64,000 nucleotides of DNA from Gnetum montanum (taxonomy: Eukaryota > Streptophyta > Gnetopsida > Gnetales > Gnetaceae). Below are positions 22,701-34,480 of this stretch, one piece after another. Each line of letters opens with the position of its first letter. Position 1 is the first letter of the stretch. A program made the position numbers and the translations under genes. The stretch lies in assembly GCA_015680685.1 (NCBI GenBank), contig MNCI01001992.1, positions 294,873 to 358,872 of the forward strand, written 5' to 3'. The notes beneath the pieces were generated by a model that worked only from the letters and a program-made list of their open reading frames with translations, had not been told where the DNA came from and ran no database searches.

Positions 22701-25201
22701 TGAAGGGAGCTTTGAAGCCTTGTATGTTGGAGGAGCATGCATAGATTCAACCGCTTGTGATTTTGAGATCTTTTTTGGGCTTTTGGTTCTAAAGAAAGAT
22801 CTTCTCTTCTTGCGGTTGTCAAAACCAGTAGTAGGTTGAAGGTCTACAGCTCTCGTAGCATTACATTGCTGTGGTTGAGTTGGGAGTTCCCCTTGCATTG
22901 TTGGAGTGGGTGGTAGTGGAACTACCAGTGTAAGAGTGGTGGATGGATTTGGAGGATGGTACATGTGTGGTGTATCTTCCATGGGACAAGGAGTCATAAA
23001 ATAGTCATGAACTTGGTAGTGACATTATGGGGTTGTGTGACCCATAGAGTCACTTGGAGAAACTAGCTGCTGCACGTAATAGCCATATGGGTCTAGTTGC
23101 TGGTAAGGGTATTGTTGTCTAGGCAGTGGCATCCCCCATGACTATGGGTGTTGCCACTGCTGATGTTGCCTGATAGGTTGTGGTGGATTTCCACTTGGAT
23201 AATATGTTAACGGTTGGTGGAACTGCCTTGGGTTACCTTGAGGATAAGGTAACCTTTGGGGTGCTTACTATCTGTTAAGTCTTGGGTTGAGCACATACAC
23301 GCCAGACTCTTACAAATGTGAGATTATTTGACAACATTCCTTAAGATGGTCATATTGGCAGATCTCACATCCATCATCATTGTCTATGTCAGAATCCACA
23401 ACCTCATCAGAGATAGTCATTTTTCCCTTACCCTTGTCATGTGCATGGCCTAAATCTCTCCAATTTTTCTTACCATGGTCACTACTTTGTTCCTCCTTAG
23501 ACTCCTCTAAAATTTTTAGGATAGTTTCAATTTTTCTTTCTAAGGAGCTCCATATTTCATCTACCTTAGTCGACACTTCCGTTGTTAGCTTTTGAAGTAG
23601 CAAGGTTTTTCTATTCAACAACTCTTCGATTGGTAACTTATCCTCCTCATCACAAAATCTTACTCCCTTCTTTCAAAGGAAAGGATCACGGTTATATTCT
23701 TCCGTGCTTTCTCTTTTCTGTAGCTCCTCTTCTTCTTTAGCTACTTGCTCCAACAATCGATGAATTTTTTGGGATCTAAGCTCATATAATCTCCCTTGGG
23801 CATAAGTCGCAAGGGTTCTCCTAGTCTCATGTCTTAGCCCTTCTACAAGGTGGCGTAGTTAATCTTGTTGTGCATAACCATGGCCTAGGCAATGATGTAG
23901 TAATGCATAGTATTAGCCCATGGCAGCATCCAAAGGTTCGTGATTACCCTGCTTCCATTCTTGGATCTGCTTATGCAAGTTAGACACTCTGGAGTACATT
24001 TGGTATTTATCATTGAACAACTCTAACATCGTACTCCATCTCCTAATGGTTTCCAGTTCTAAGGAATGGTACCAACTCTCTACTTTCTTTACGAGTGTCC
24101 TAGGAAACAACTTTAGTTTCTACCACTCATTCTCAATATTTTGCAAGGCGCAGGCATCACGAAATTCCTATAAATGATTTTGCGGATTAGCGTTGTATCC
24201 CCCTTCGAAGCGTGGAATATTATTCATATCTTATCTTTTGATCTAAATATCTTTCTGATTCTAACTACCTCCATTATATCTAGCATACTCCGAGTTGCAA
24301 GTAGGGGCTCATCATGATCATCTCTTTCATGATGTCTATGATGTCTACGTTGTTCCCTACTTTCCCTTTGTTCATGCCTTGATTCTCTTGACTTCCCTCG
24401 ACCTCTCTCTCGACTCTCTCGTCGAGGTCTCTCATTTTGTTTACCCTTATCCTTACCATTATGCTCTTGGTGGCTGCACCCTGATGTGGAAGGAGAGGGT
24501 GCGTGATGTGATGAAGGGGAAGAAGAAGGAGAGCCATCGCCATGACGATGTCTCCTACCTTCTCTTCGGTGTTCCCTACCCCAATCATGATGATGACTAG
24601 AATGCTCACCCTTGTCATGTGTTTTTGTTCGCTCAGTGAACAGTTGGTGTTCGCGGGGATCAGAACTAGGGTTGTGTATCATAGAGTGCAGGTTATGATA
24701 CCCCACCTCCTCACTATCATTAGGAGGGGGAACATCATTTTTTGGAGAACCTATTGAGATAGGTTCACCACCCTTAACTTCTCTTATGATGAGTGAAGCA
24801 TTACAGGGGCCTTTGCCCTTCAACGATATGTGGTAACTCTCCTACCACAAGTCTCATTGACGTTGCAATTCTGTGGGATGGTAGTCCCTTACGTTATAAT
24901 CTTCTGCAATGTATTCAACATATAGATGTGTCATGTCAATCTATGCAAGAGCACGGAAGCGCATGTTAGGGACTGGACGATCTAGGGGTAACATTATGTT
25001 ACCTTGCAAATCACTCCAACACAGCTATTCATCTTGATGGAGGATAAATGTAAAGGTGGGTATATACTCATTGGGATGAATATATACCATACTGTATTCC
25101 TAAGGAATTGGTGGATTTTGGTTATGTGTTTGATGCTGTTGACTGTTTCTTGTATGATCCCTATGTGGTGAATTGCTTTTATGAGAAGAAAAAGAAGACA
25201 T
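22700..25201 (-). pseudogene. M1 gag with Ser/Arg-rich linker
   Basis: The first ATG on the minus strand is at 25201 (MSSFSSHKS..). Next comes the conserved N-terminal block HPNEYIPTFTFILHQDE (about 25035-25085) and then a strongly charged RS/RE/RH-rich linker (about 24320-24640, e.g. RESRERGRGKSRESRHEQR) in the same frame to 24224. A frameshift near 24240 leads into the gag core (LKLFPRTLVKKVESWYHSL, about 24060-24110, then HEPLDAAMG). A charged helix region and the knuckle CEICQYDHLKECC (about 23330-23370) follow, then a Pro/Gln-rich tail to about 22700. Most of it is open; this is the best-preserved gag of the M subfamily. Confidence 0.8.
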
Positions 25202-25325
25202 TGTGTCTTATTTGTTGTGTTGATTAACCATTATATAATTTTTTATTTAATTAACCCTAAGGGTTCATTTAAGCTCCCAACAACGTGGATAATTTCCTAT
25301 GTTCTACTTAGCACACAAACACTTA

Positions 25326-25345
25326 GTCCTCGACAACGGTGCCAA
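25326..25345 (-). other. M1 primer binding site (tRNA-Asp type)
   Basis: The minus strand reads TTGGCACCGTTGTCGAGGAC next to the LTR end CACTCATCA. It matches the complement of the plant tRNA-Asp 3' end except for a few transitions. Confidence 0.8.
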
Positions 25346-26163
25346 TGATGAGTGGCGAGGTACCCCTACACTCAACCATACAAATACGAGCATTACACGT
25401 GCGATTCGGTCGAACTCTGCAGACTAAGTGCCTACACACCTCATGGAACACTTAAGGTTAATCATTCATTTTCTTCCTAGACTTACTTGTATTTGTCACG
25501 ATTGTATGGTTAAGTAAGTCTGAGGTAAGTAATTTTTATAGTTTTTATGTTTATCTCCTATGCTAATTAGATGAAGGATGAAGAGACTAATTAACTAACT
25601 TTAACTAACTAACTAAGCCGTAATTAACCAAGCATCAACATCCATTCCCACTTACTGTTCACACCCTAAACCAATGCAACCTTGGTTACCAAACGCTATT
25701 CGTTACTGAGATTTAATTAACTAATAAATCATTTAAATGATGAACAATAAATAACAGTAAATAAAGTCATGATTAGCCTATTCCATGCACTGCAAGGTTT
25801 ATCTAAGAAGTTCATATTTATTTCCATACACAAACTTGTGTTCAGGTACAATATTTGCTTGAATAAAGATCCGTTCTCTTTGGAGCTCCTACTGCGGGCA
25901 CATGGAAATTATTCTATCATTGGAGGGGAAAAATTGCTAGAGTTTCACTATGGTTTAGGCCTAAAATTGGAAACAAGGGAGAGCTACCTCTTATTTATAG
26001 ATTTATGGTGCATTGCGATATCGCAGGTGATGCAATATCCTGGTAGACGCGATATCACAGGGGATGCGAGATCGCGGCGGACGTGATATTGCATACGCAA
26101 TATCGCGGTGGACATGATATTGCATACGTGATATCACAGCCCATGCGATATCGCGTCCCATCA
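25346..26163 (-). repeat. M1 5' LTR (818 bp)
   Basis: On the minus strand it starts TGATGGGACGCGATATCGC. The U3 (26000-26155) is an array of about eight GCGATATCGC-type palindromes, spaced roughly 15-20 bp, placed directly upstream of a TATA-like CTATAAATAAGAGG (about 25988-26001, minus). Confidence 0.85.
25988..26001 (-). promoter_or_regulatory. M1 5' LTR TATA-like promoter element
   Basis: CTATAAATAAGAGG on the minus strand immediately follows the palindrome array. The same text is conserved in S1 and in the M1 3' LTR. It would drive transcription of M1; activity is not shown by the sequence. Confidence 0.5.
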
Positions 26164-26168
26164 ATAGC

Positions 26169-26756
26169 TATGCAAGGAATCTACCCTTCAAGTATGGATG
26201 TAACCAATTTGGAAAACCATGTAAAATTTGGTGTTTTTGTGTGGCAACAGAAATTTTTATTTGGGAACTTATTCAACCCTTCTTCTAAGTTATCAATCCT
26301 CATTAATAGCAATAAATTAGGATTTGATAAACATAAAAATAAACAATGTAATTCAAATATTGAATCATATGAATTTTCACAAGGGTTTAATTGATTAACA
26401 AATAGCTATGATCAAAGGTTCAAGTCACCATAAGAGATATTAGAAATAACCCACATCCTCTAATCCTTGTTTCTAATGTCTAACAAGAAATAAGAGAATT
26501 AAATATCATAAATTTCCAGTTATATTTTACATAAAATTAACTTGCATAATATAATTATATTATTCCAAAATCTTAAAATAACATTCACCTTCTAAATATA
26601 AATAAAAACTAGTAACCATGGGTCACCATAACCTTCCAACCTATCTTTCTCAAGAAACACCAAGTATTAGTAAGTACCAATAAATAGTAACTAACAATAA
26701 AGAAAGTATAATAATAGCAATTTAAAAATATGTAATAATAGCAAGATCCAAGGTTC
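26169..26756. other. Unassigned spacer between M1 and P2
   Basis: AT-rich sequence without element hallmarks. It was presumably continuous with the sequence left of 19128 and right of 48458 before M1 and P2 inserted. Confidence 0.4.
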
Positions 26757-26761
26757 ATACC

Positions 26762-27640
26762 TAATGAATTATCATTAAGTAGGCTATGTCAACGGACATG
26801 CATTGATGTAGCCCTATCGATGTATCCCCGTTGATGCATGGTGACAAGTGTTGATGTAGATGTGTTGATGCTAATGCAAGAAAAGCCTATATAAATGCAA
26901 GTACCAATTGCATCAGGGCACTTTAATTCCATAGCATAGTGAAGTTCTTGTAGTTCAATTTCTCTAGAGTTAGAATATTTTCCTTTAAGTGTCCATAGTG
27001 TAAATTCAAGAGATTGTACGAATCTTTATTAGAGAATCATGTACTTGAATGCATTGGTATGAATGGTAATAAAGATGAGATTTCTGAAATTTATTACAAC
27101 ACTTGTATTAGTTTAATCTCTCTTATTTACACTTTACTTTCATAAGTCCTAATTAATCAATGCACTTAATTGGAACACATGAATATGATTACTTTGAGCA
27201 TAACATGTTATGCTTGGTAATCTTGGTTGAGGCCATTTGGTAATGCCTAGTAATAGTTGTTTGGTAATCCAAAAGTGTAATATGAGTTTGGGATGTACAC
27301 AGTTAGTGGGAGCAGCTACTTATGTTAGGGTAGTTGGTCATTAGAATAGCTAATGAGTTGAATAGTTAATTATTAAACCTCCATTTACTTATCTAGCTAT
27401 TAGAAGAAAATATATAAAAAATATACCAATAAAAATAAATATCATAAGCCTTAACTTACATTTGACCATACACATAGATAGCACAGGTATGAATTAGAAA
27501 TATAATGATCATACACTCCCTTGATTCATGGTCTAGGATTATAGGTGAACTTAGGAACTAAGTCTATGAAATTTGACTAGATCGTTGGTACACACTTGTG
27601 ATTCATATGGTTGGGTGTAGGATATACTTGTTGCTCATCA
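26762..27640 (+). repeat. P2 5' LTR (879 bp)
   Basis: It starts TAATGAATTATC (normally TGATGA) and ends TTGCTCATCA. The U3 at 26790-26880 has an array of CATTGATG/TATCGATG/CGTTGATG words, followed by the TATA-like GCCTATATAAATG at about 26887-26899. The array is one short unit longer than in the 3' LTR. Confidence 0.85.
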
Positions 27641-27660
27641 TTAGCACTATTGTTAGGGAC
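27641..27660 (+). other. P2 primer binding site (tRNA-Asp type)
   Basis: TTAGCACTATTGTTAGGGAC directly follows the LTR. It is the tRNA-Asp-type site with transitions at CpG and other positions. Confidence 0.65.
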
Positions 27661-27813
27661 TTAGTTTAGCTAAGCATGCTAAGTAAGAAAAGACTGTGAA
27701 GCTATATAAAGACATTGTGAAAAACCTACAATAGACAAATATCATCCATTAAGGGAACAATTAAAGAAATAATAAAATATCAAAAAGCACATTGTTTTTA
27801 ATCTATAACTAAT

Positions 27814-29760
27814 ATGGCTTCTTTTCACAAGGATGAATATCTACCACATACTAACAAATCCAATAAAAAATGAGGAGCATCAAAGAAGCCTCAACAATTA
27901 AGGATTTTCTATTCTCTTCTAGATCTCTATAAAGCAGGCTTCACCTTCATCCTACATTAAGATGAACAAATGCATTGAAGGAACATGAAAGGCAACATAG
28001 TGCTACCTCCAAATCAGTTTATTTTTGCTATGTTAATGAACAATCTGATAAGGCTATACATTGTTGTACTTAACTTAGACTATGAATTCCAATACTACAC
28101 CTATAGAGACTATCAACACATTGATGCCAAGAAAAAGAAAGATCAGCATATGGAAGCGTGATATGAGGCTTCTAAGGGTAAGAGGATGTCAATCCAATTA
28201 TTCTTGAAATAGCACAAAGAGGATGAAGACTTCTTTTCTAGTCATTTCCAATACATAGATTCTCATCCTCTTTATGATGGAAAAACTAGGTCTTATGACT
28301 AGGGGGCTTCAAGAGACAAGAATCCTAGCCAATCATCTACGGGTAAGGATAATGATCAAAAGAAAGACAAAGAGAAGCATAAAGATCGAGGTAAGGATTG
28401 AAGGATAGGAACTAGTGGGCATTGTTCCCATAGTTCTCCTTCTTCATTCTCATCATCCTCTTTGTCTTGATCCTCAAACTCTAATAGGAGTAATAGGGAT
28501 TGAGATAGTAGAGACTGGGATTGGGATGAATGGTGGGATAGATATGAATGAAAATTGCACTAGGGGAAGAGGAATGGTGGGATGAAGGACAAGGACAACC
28601 ACAAAGGGAAAAGGAGCATCATAGAGATTAAAGGCATAGTAGAACTTATCATAGACATCAGGGCGATGAAAGGGGTCACCATGATCATGATGACTATGAT
28701 GAGCCTCTATTGGCTACCCAAAACATGTTTAACATTTCAGAGGTAGTAAGAATTTCAATAAGAAATTAGAAAGATAGTAGGATCAAGAGGATAGATATGA
28801 ATAATATTCTTAAGTTTGAAGGGAGATATAATTTAGATCCACAAAATCATCTCTAATCCTTTCATTATGCTTATGCCTTGCAGAATATAGAGAATGAATG
28901 ATAAAAGCTAAAATTATTCCCAAGGATACTCACTAAGGAAGCATAAAGTTGGTACCAGTTCTTAGAACTAGAATCCACTTGTTGATGGAGTACTAACTTA
29001 GAGCTCTTTAATGATAAATACCAAAATTATTCTAGAGTGTCTAACTTTTGAACATAGATACAAGGATGGAAAGAAGGAAATGATGAATCCTTGCATGTGG
29101 CCTTGGGTAGGTACTACTCTCTATTACACTGATGCTCAGGCCATGGGTGTAAACAAGATAAGGAAAACCCTTTGGATTTATTTCTAGGAAAGACGTTTTG
29201 AGATGTAGGTCCATTAGATATAAATTCTAATTAAACATATGGTTAAAAAGAAGGGGAGCTAAAAAATGTCAAAGTGTATAGGAATATAATAGAGATCGCT
29301 TCATTTGCAAAAGGTAGGTGCATTTTTATGACTCAAAAGGGGAAGTACCACTAAATGAAGTGATGCAAAGGAAGACCTTACTAATACAAAAATCTGTTAC
29401 TAAAATATTAGCTAAGGTAGATAAAATGTGAAACTCCTTAGATGAGAAGTTCCAAATAGTTGTGAAAATAATAGAGAAACAAAAAGACCAAGGGATTAGT
29501 GGTTAACAAAGAGGGAAGAAGAAGGATATAGAATAGGATTTATTATCAAAATAAGGGTAAAGCTATAGTACTTGAAGAGGTTGTAGGTTCTGAAATAGAT
29601 GATGATGACTCTGAAATTTACTAATATTAACATCCTAAGGGATTTTTCCTAGTGCTATCACATCTACAAGAGTCTAGATTGTATGCATTGAATTCCAAGT
29701 TTGCAAAAAGGCAAGTACCCAAGCGGTTGCCTTACCCACAAGGAAACTATAGATAGAAGT
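27814..29760 (+). pseudogene. P2 gag
   Basis: It starts at ATG 27814 (MASFHKDEYLP..). The N-terminal FTFILH.DE and GNIVLPPNQF segments (about 27935-28030) match M0 and M1. A Ser-rich then Arg/Asp/His-rich linker follows (about 28370-28700), and DEPLLATQN at about 28700-28725. The gag core is broken by frame changes (28800-29230). A charged helix region leads to a degraded knuckle near 29610-29660. Many stops and several frameshifts make it one of the most decayed gags in the window. Confidence 0.65.
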
Positions 29761-30339
29761 TCCCATCCACCAATGTAATATCTAAGTGAAGTACTTCCTT
29801 AATCTTAAGAGTAGTATTAATAGTAATAACATATATAATTGTGGGGGATTCCAGCACTATGGTAGTAGTATCTCTACTGATAGCTAGATCCTTATGGATA
29901 TTACGTCCAATAACCTATACTCCTTCATGACTGATAACCTAGATTCCTGCATGACTCCTATCATCATGCTTTCTTCCCTTACCACTACTACTCTCTGGAA
30001 TATTATAGAGAACCTTCTCTAAGATGAAATATCTTTTTCTCTTTCATCCTTTACAATGTCCATCAAATATTGCATCACAAAAAAATACACCCTTGCCACC
30101 TACTCCATCCATGTAGGATGAAATTTCACTAGAGCCACAATAGAGAAACATCACAATGGTGGTAAATTTATAGCTAGATATCCATCCAAGTAGTTCTAAA
30201 CTAAAGCCTTATAAGAGACTGCTCTTTAGAATAAACAACCCCATGAAACCCTTACAAGAACCTATGGTTGTTAACCCTACCATCTCTACCTCTAAAAGCA
30301 TAATCAAACTACCTTCAAACCAAAAAAACCTATAATGTC

Positions 30340-30743
30340 AAGGCTATTATGTCGACCCATGTAATCATGGATTGGATAAACACTGGACACCTTCCTAGGA
30401 AACAATATGATCTTAGGATTTTCCTCATTTATTTACAAATTTTATGGGATGAACCATGTAAAGCTCTTTTGGTTTTAGGTTTTGGTATGAATTTAATCTC
30501 CCAAGAAATGTATAAGACTTGGAACCTACCTCCTTTAAAGAAGAGCAATATCAAACTTGAGCTAGCAAATTAGCCCATCACTATCCCTTTACAATTAGTG
30601 GAGGACATTGTGATCATTGTGTGTGAGTGGTATTATCTTATGGATTTTCTTGTGATTCATGAAGAAAATTGTGAGGGACTTCCCTATCATTATGGGAAGG
30701 ACATGGCTAAGTATGATTGATGACAAAATGGGGATTAGAGAAT
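30340..30743 (+). pseudogene. P2 aspartic protease (cut at the filler junction)
   Basis: It shows DWINTGHLPRKQYDL, LIYLQILWDEPCK, the active-site segment LLVLGFG (catalytic Asp replaced by Val), TWNLPPLKKSNIKLEL, and FPIIMGRTWLSMIDDKMGI. Directly after GIRE the text switches at 30744 to the M1-derived block. The Trp of WNLPP is kept; its site reads TTGG, not CTGG. Confidence 0.75.
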
Positions 30744-31250
30744 GCATTAAAGCACCTAAGAGAATGGCCAACACAAATGCACCAAGTTCCCTTAAAGTCA
30801 CACCCTTTTCAAGCCTTGAGTCCTTCCTTAGTTTGAGAAATGCCTAGTCACCAATTCATTACAGTTCTGATTATTGAAAAAGGGACTGTACAGTTCCAAG
30901 CCAAGAGAGACCATAGAAATTTGTTGATGAATGGATGAAGTAGACTCATTACCTATCATATCAAAAGAAACATACCTTAGTATCAACATCATAACTTAAA
31001 GGTAAAAACCAAACATTAGCAATCAATAGGAAAATAGTTCATACCATCATGAAGAATACGTATTAAATGACAAACTTGACAAGATGGATAACACACACAC
31101 ACACAAAGAAATGAAAAAGTCTAATGATGTTGTAAAACAAAAATAAGAAAATTTAAATAAATTTCTAAAACAAAAATATGCAAAACAAAATTTTGTAAAA
31201 CAAAAACTTAGAAGAACTAAGGGCCCCAAATGATTAGCATAGGTGGCCAT

Positions 31251-31274
31251 CTCCCCCATGACTGAATTGAAAGG
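31251..31274 (-). other. Internal polypurine-like box in the copied segment
   Basis: The minus strand reads TTCAATTCAGTCATGGGGGA, as in M1 at 21852-21872. Confidence 0.5.
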
Positions 31275-31473
31275 GAGAGATCCAAATTAATGAGTTTCTA
31301 TTTGAATTTCTTAAAACTATCCAACTTCTCCCAATTGATGTTCTTAGATTGAGGGGTGGAAGTCAACGATGCTCATATTCCAATGTATCTATGCCTTTGT
31401 TGTTAGTGTGGGTTGTTCCCCCAGTTTGTTCCATGCATGTTGGTGGACTGCTTTCTTGATCAGCTATCAACCA

Positions 31474-32100
31474 CTAGGTGTTCTCTTGTTGTGCGGTTGC
31501 TACATATAGGCACCATTGTATCTGAGTTTCTTGGGCACATGAGTTGCATGTAGGAGATGCTGAGCATTCCTTCATGCCATCACCCTCTGAGTCACTATAT
31601 GTAATGCATGGAACTTTCTTCTTCTTGATCTTTCCATAAATATTTTCCTTAGATATTTCCAAGGAAAGATTGCAAACCCCTAGGCACGCATTGATGGTGC
31701 TGACCCATACCATGTCCATTATAATTTGGAAGTCCCCTTTGTTAATGTTGACTTCTATCACTAGGAAATCAGCTGGATATGACCAACCACCCATAGTGGT
31801 AATGATGTCCTCCACCAATCCCAAGGAAATGGTGATGGACTAGTCAACCAGCTTTAGTTGAATATTGTTCTTCTTAAGTTGGGGTAGGTTCTAGGCTTGA
31901 TACATTTCTCGTGAGATTAAGTTGACTCCGGAACTTGAATCAAGAAGAGCCTTATGTGGTTCATTCCTGGTGACTTGGAGGTAGATTAAGAGACTTCAAG
32001 GGTTAGAGAGTTTCTTTTGAAGGTGGCCTACCTTGATCCAGTCGGTAATGATATGTGTTAACATAACCGTATACGTTAAGCCCTGTTGTTGGTTTGAAGG
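31474..32100 (-). pseudogene. Protease inside the copied M1 segment
   Basis: Same architecture as the M1 protease: DWIKVGHLQKKL.., GLVEDIITTMGGWSYPADF, FQIIMDMVWVSTINA. The TAG at the WNLPP Trp (complement 31891-31893) is shared with M1. The extra differences from M1 are few. Confidence 0.75.
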
Positions 32101-33685
32101 GAGCTCCGAAGCCTTGTATGTTGGAGGAGCATGCATAGACTCAACCGCTTGTGATTGTGAGAGCTTTTTTGGGCTTTTGGTTCTAAAGAAAGATCTTCTC
32201 TTCTTGCGGTTGTCAGAACCAGTAGTAGGTTGAAGGTCTATAGCTCTCATAGCATTACGTTGCTGTGGTTGAGTTAGGAGTTCCCCTTGCATTGTTGGAG
32301 TGGGTGGTAGTGGAACTACCAGTGTAAGAGTGGTGGATGGATTTGGAGGATGGTACGTGTGTGGTGTATCTTCCATGGGACAAGGAGTCCTAAAATAGTC
32401 ATGAACTTGGTAGTGACATTATGGGGTTGTGTGACCCATAGAGTCACTTGGAGAAACTAGCTGCTGCATGTAATAGCCATATGGATCTAGTTTCTGGTAA
32501 GGGTATTGTTGTCTAGGCATTGGCATCCCCCATGACTATGGGTGTTACCACTGCTGATGTTGCCTGATAGGTTGTGGTGGAGTTCCACTTGGATAATATG
32601 TTAACGGTTGGTGGAACTGCCTTGGGTTACCTTGGGGATAAGGTAACCTTTAGGGTGCTTGCTATCTGTTAAGTCTTGGGTTGAGCGCATACACGCCAAA
32701 CTCTTATAGATGTGAGATTATTGGACAACATTCCTTAAGATGGTCATATTGGCAGATCTCACATCCATCGTCATTGTCTGTGTCAGAATCCACAACCTCA
32801 TCATAGATAGTCATTTTTCCCTTACCCTTGTCATGTGCATGGCCTAAATCTCTCCTATTTTTCTTACCATGGTCACTACTTTGTTCCTCCTTAGACTCCT
32901 CTACAATTTTTAGGATAGTTTCAATTTTTCTTTCTAAGGAGCTCCATATTTCATCTACCTTAGTCAACACTTCCGTTGTTAGCTTTTGAAGTAGCAAGGT
33001 TTTTCTATTCAACAACTCTTTGATTGGTAACTTATCCTCCTCATCACAAAATCTCACTCCCTTCTTTCGGAGGAAAGAATCACGGTTATATTCTTTTGTG
33101 CTTTCTCTTTTCTGTAGCTCCCCTTCTTCTTTAGCTACATGCTCCAACAATCGATGAAGTTCGTGGGATCTAAGCTCATATAATCTCCCTTGGGCATAAG
33201 TCCCAAGGGTTCTCCTAGTCTCATGTCTTAGCCCATCTACAAGGTGGCGTAGTTGATCTCGTTGTGCATAATCATGGCCTAGGCAATGATGTAGCAATGC
33301 ATAGTATTAGCCCATGGCAGCATCCAAAGGTTCATGATTACACTGCTTCCATTCTTAGATCTGCTTATGCAAGTTAGACACTCTGGAGTACGTTTGGTAT
33401 TTATCGTTGAACAACTCTAACATCGTACTCCATCTCCTAATGGTTTCTAGTTCTAAGGACCAGTACCAACTCTCTACTTTCTTTATGAGAGTCCTAAGAA
33501 ACAACTTTAGTTTCTACCACTCATTCTCAATATTTTGCAAGGCGCAAGCATCACGAAATGCCTATAAATGATTTTTCGGATTAGCGTTGTATCCCCCTTC
33601 GAAGCGTGGAATATTATTCATATCTTATCTTTTGATCTAACTATCTTTCTGATTCTAACTACCTCCATTATATCTAGCATACTCC
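32100..33685 (-). pseudogene. Gag C-terminal part inside the copied M1 segment
   Basis: A 197-codon open frame (32704-33297) covers the end of the gag core (HCLGHDYAQRDQLRHLVDGL, ETRRTLGTYAQGRLYEL), a long charged helical stretch, and the knuckle CEICQYDHLKECC. This frame is longer than the matching one in M1. The Ser/Arg-rich linker and gag N-terminus were not copied. Confidence 0.75.
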
Positions 33686-33699
33686 CTTATGAGTTAGTA

Positions 33700-34440
33700 T
33701 CATTCTACCTCCATTCTAACTACACTCTAATAATGGGACTCATTTCATAGATGCTACCTTTTAGAAATTAATGCAATGCCTAGGGGTATATCATAAATTA
33801 ACAACTCTATGTCATCCCCAAGCCAAGAGTCAAGCCAAAGTCACCAATAGAAAAATAACTAGAATACTAACTTGCATAGTTAGTAAATAGAGGAATGATT
33901 GGAACACAAAACTCAGTGATACTTTATGAGCCTATCAAACCACTTGGAAATTTCCTATTGGCTATTTCCCTTATGAGTTAGTATATGGGAAATTACCAAC
34001 TCTCCCAATTCAAACAAAGCTCCATACACTTTCAATGGATTTTGAACTTAACCTTAATTTAAGTCTAGCACAAAAGGAATGTTTAATAACATTGAATGTA
34101 CTCAATGAAAACCAATAGGTAGCCCTATCCATGAATGAGGTGCACATGACACATGCTAAACAATGCCATGACTCATGCATAAGAAAAGTTAAATCCTAAC
34201 TAGGTGATAAGGTTCTTTCTTGGAACCCCATGCATGTAATACAACACATAGAATTTTAGATGCTATGAAAAGGTTCTTATATTATTCATACAAATTTTCC
34301 TTTTGGGGCCATGATAATTTACCATCCTTCTATCCTACACAAATGATTGCTAGTCAACATTGAACAAGTGAAACCTTTCCTAGAACTAATGATAACCAAT
34401 AGCATGGACACATCAACCGATGGACAAACACATTCTATCA
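33700..34440 (+). pseudogene. P2 integrase C-terminal half
   Basis: After the filler junction the frame resumes at SNNGTHF (about 33728), then KLMQCLG, LCHPQAKSQAKV (the catalytic Glu of the family is Lys here), ILTC.VSK, W.TKLSD, FPIGYFPYELVYGKLPTL (GPY/F-type module, about 33950-34010) and a tail to about 34440. The HHCC domain, the first Asp and most of the core were lost with the pol replacement. This fragment cannot be active. Confidence 0.75.
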
Positions 34441-34450
34441 TTTGGATCTT

Positions 34451-34480
34451 CTTCTTTCAACTTAGTCATGGGGGAGATGG
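34451..34480 (+). other. P2 internal polypurine-tract-like box
   Basis: TTTCAACTTAGTCATGGGGG at the end of pol, followed by AGATGGC. The core GTCATGGGG is the same as in the terminal polypurine tracts of M1, E1 and (as ATCATGGGG) P4. Confidence 0.5.

Larger units (their letters stand above)
19133..26163 (-). mobile_element. M1: complete non-autonomous Athila-like element lacking RT, RNaseH and IN
   Basis: Two LTRs (25346-26163 and 19133-19946), a primer site, a polypurine tract and a perfect 5-bp duplication ATAGC (19128-19132 and 26164-26168) define a full 7.0-kb insertion. The internal part has gag, protease and post-pol sequence, but no RT, RNaseH or integrase. After the protease linker (..NWEKL..FKKFK) the text jumps near 21880-21915 to the sequence that follows integrase in P2 and E1. 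The LTRs differ by roughly 10 percent over about 220 bases I aligned by eye, and by a deletion of about 77 bp in the 5' copy, so the insertion is old. Confidence 0.9.
30744..33685 (-). repeat. 2.94-kb copy of the M1 interior (matches 21351-24291)
   Basis: From GCATTAAAGCACC at 30744 to CATACTCC ending at 33685 this block follows M1 21351-24291 almost base for base, in the same chromosomal orientation, with about 2-4 percent differences in lines I compared. It carries M1's post-pol region, protease and part of gag, but no LTR and no element end. It lies antisense within P2. The only possible target duplication is a few bases, so it did not arrive by retrotransposition of a whole element. Confidence 0.9.

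Noticed and set aside
24224-24823. A 199-codon Arg/Ser-rich open frame that could pass for a host splicing-factor gene
   Set aside because: It is in frame with the M1 gag start at 25201 and is followed by the gag core and knuckle of the same element.
30659-30847. A 62-codon frame joining protease text to a new C-terminus
   Set aside because: It is a chimera across the filler junction at 30744, not a gene.
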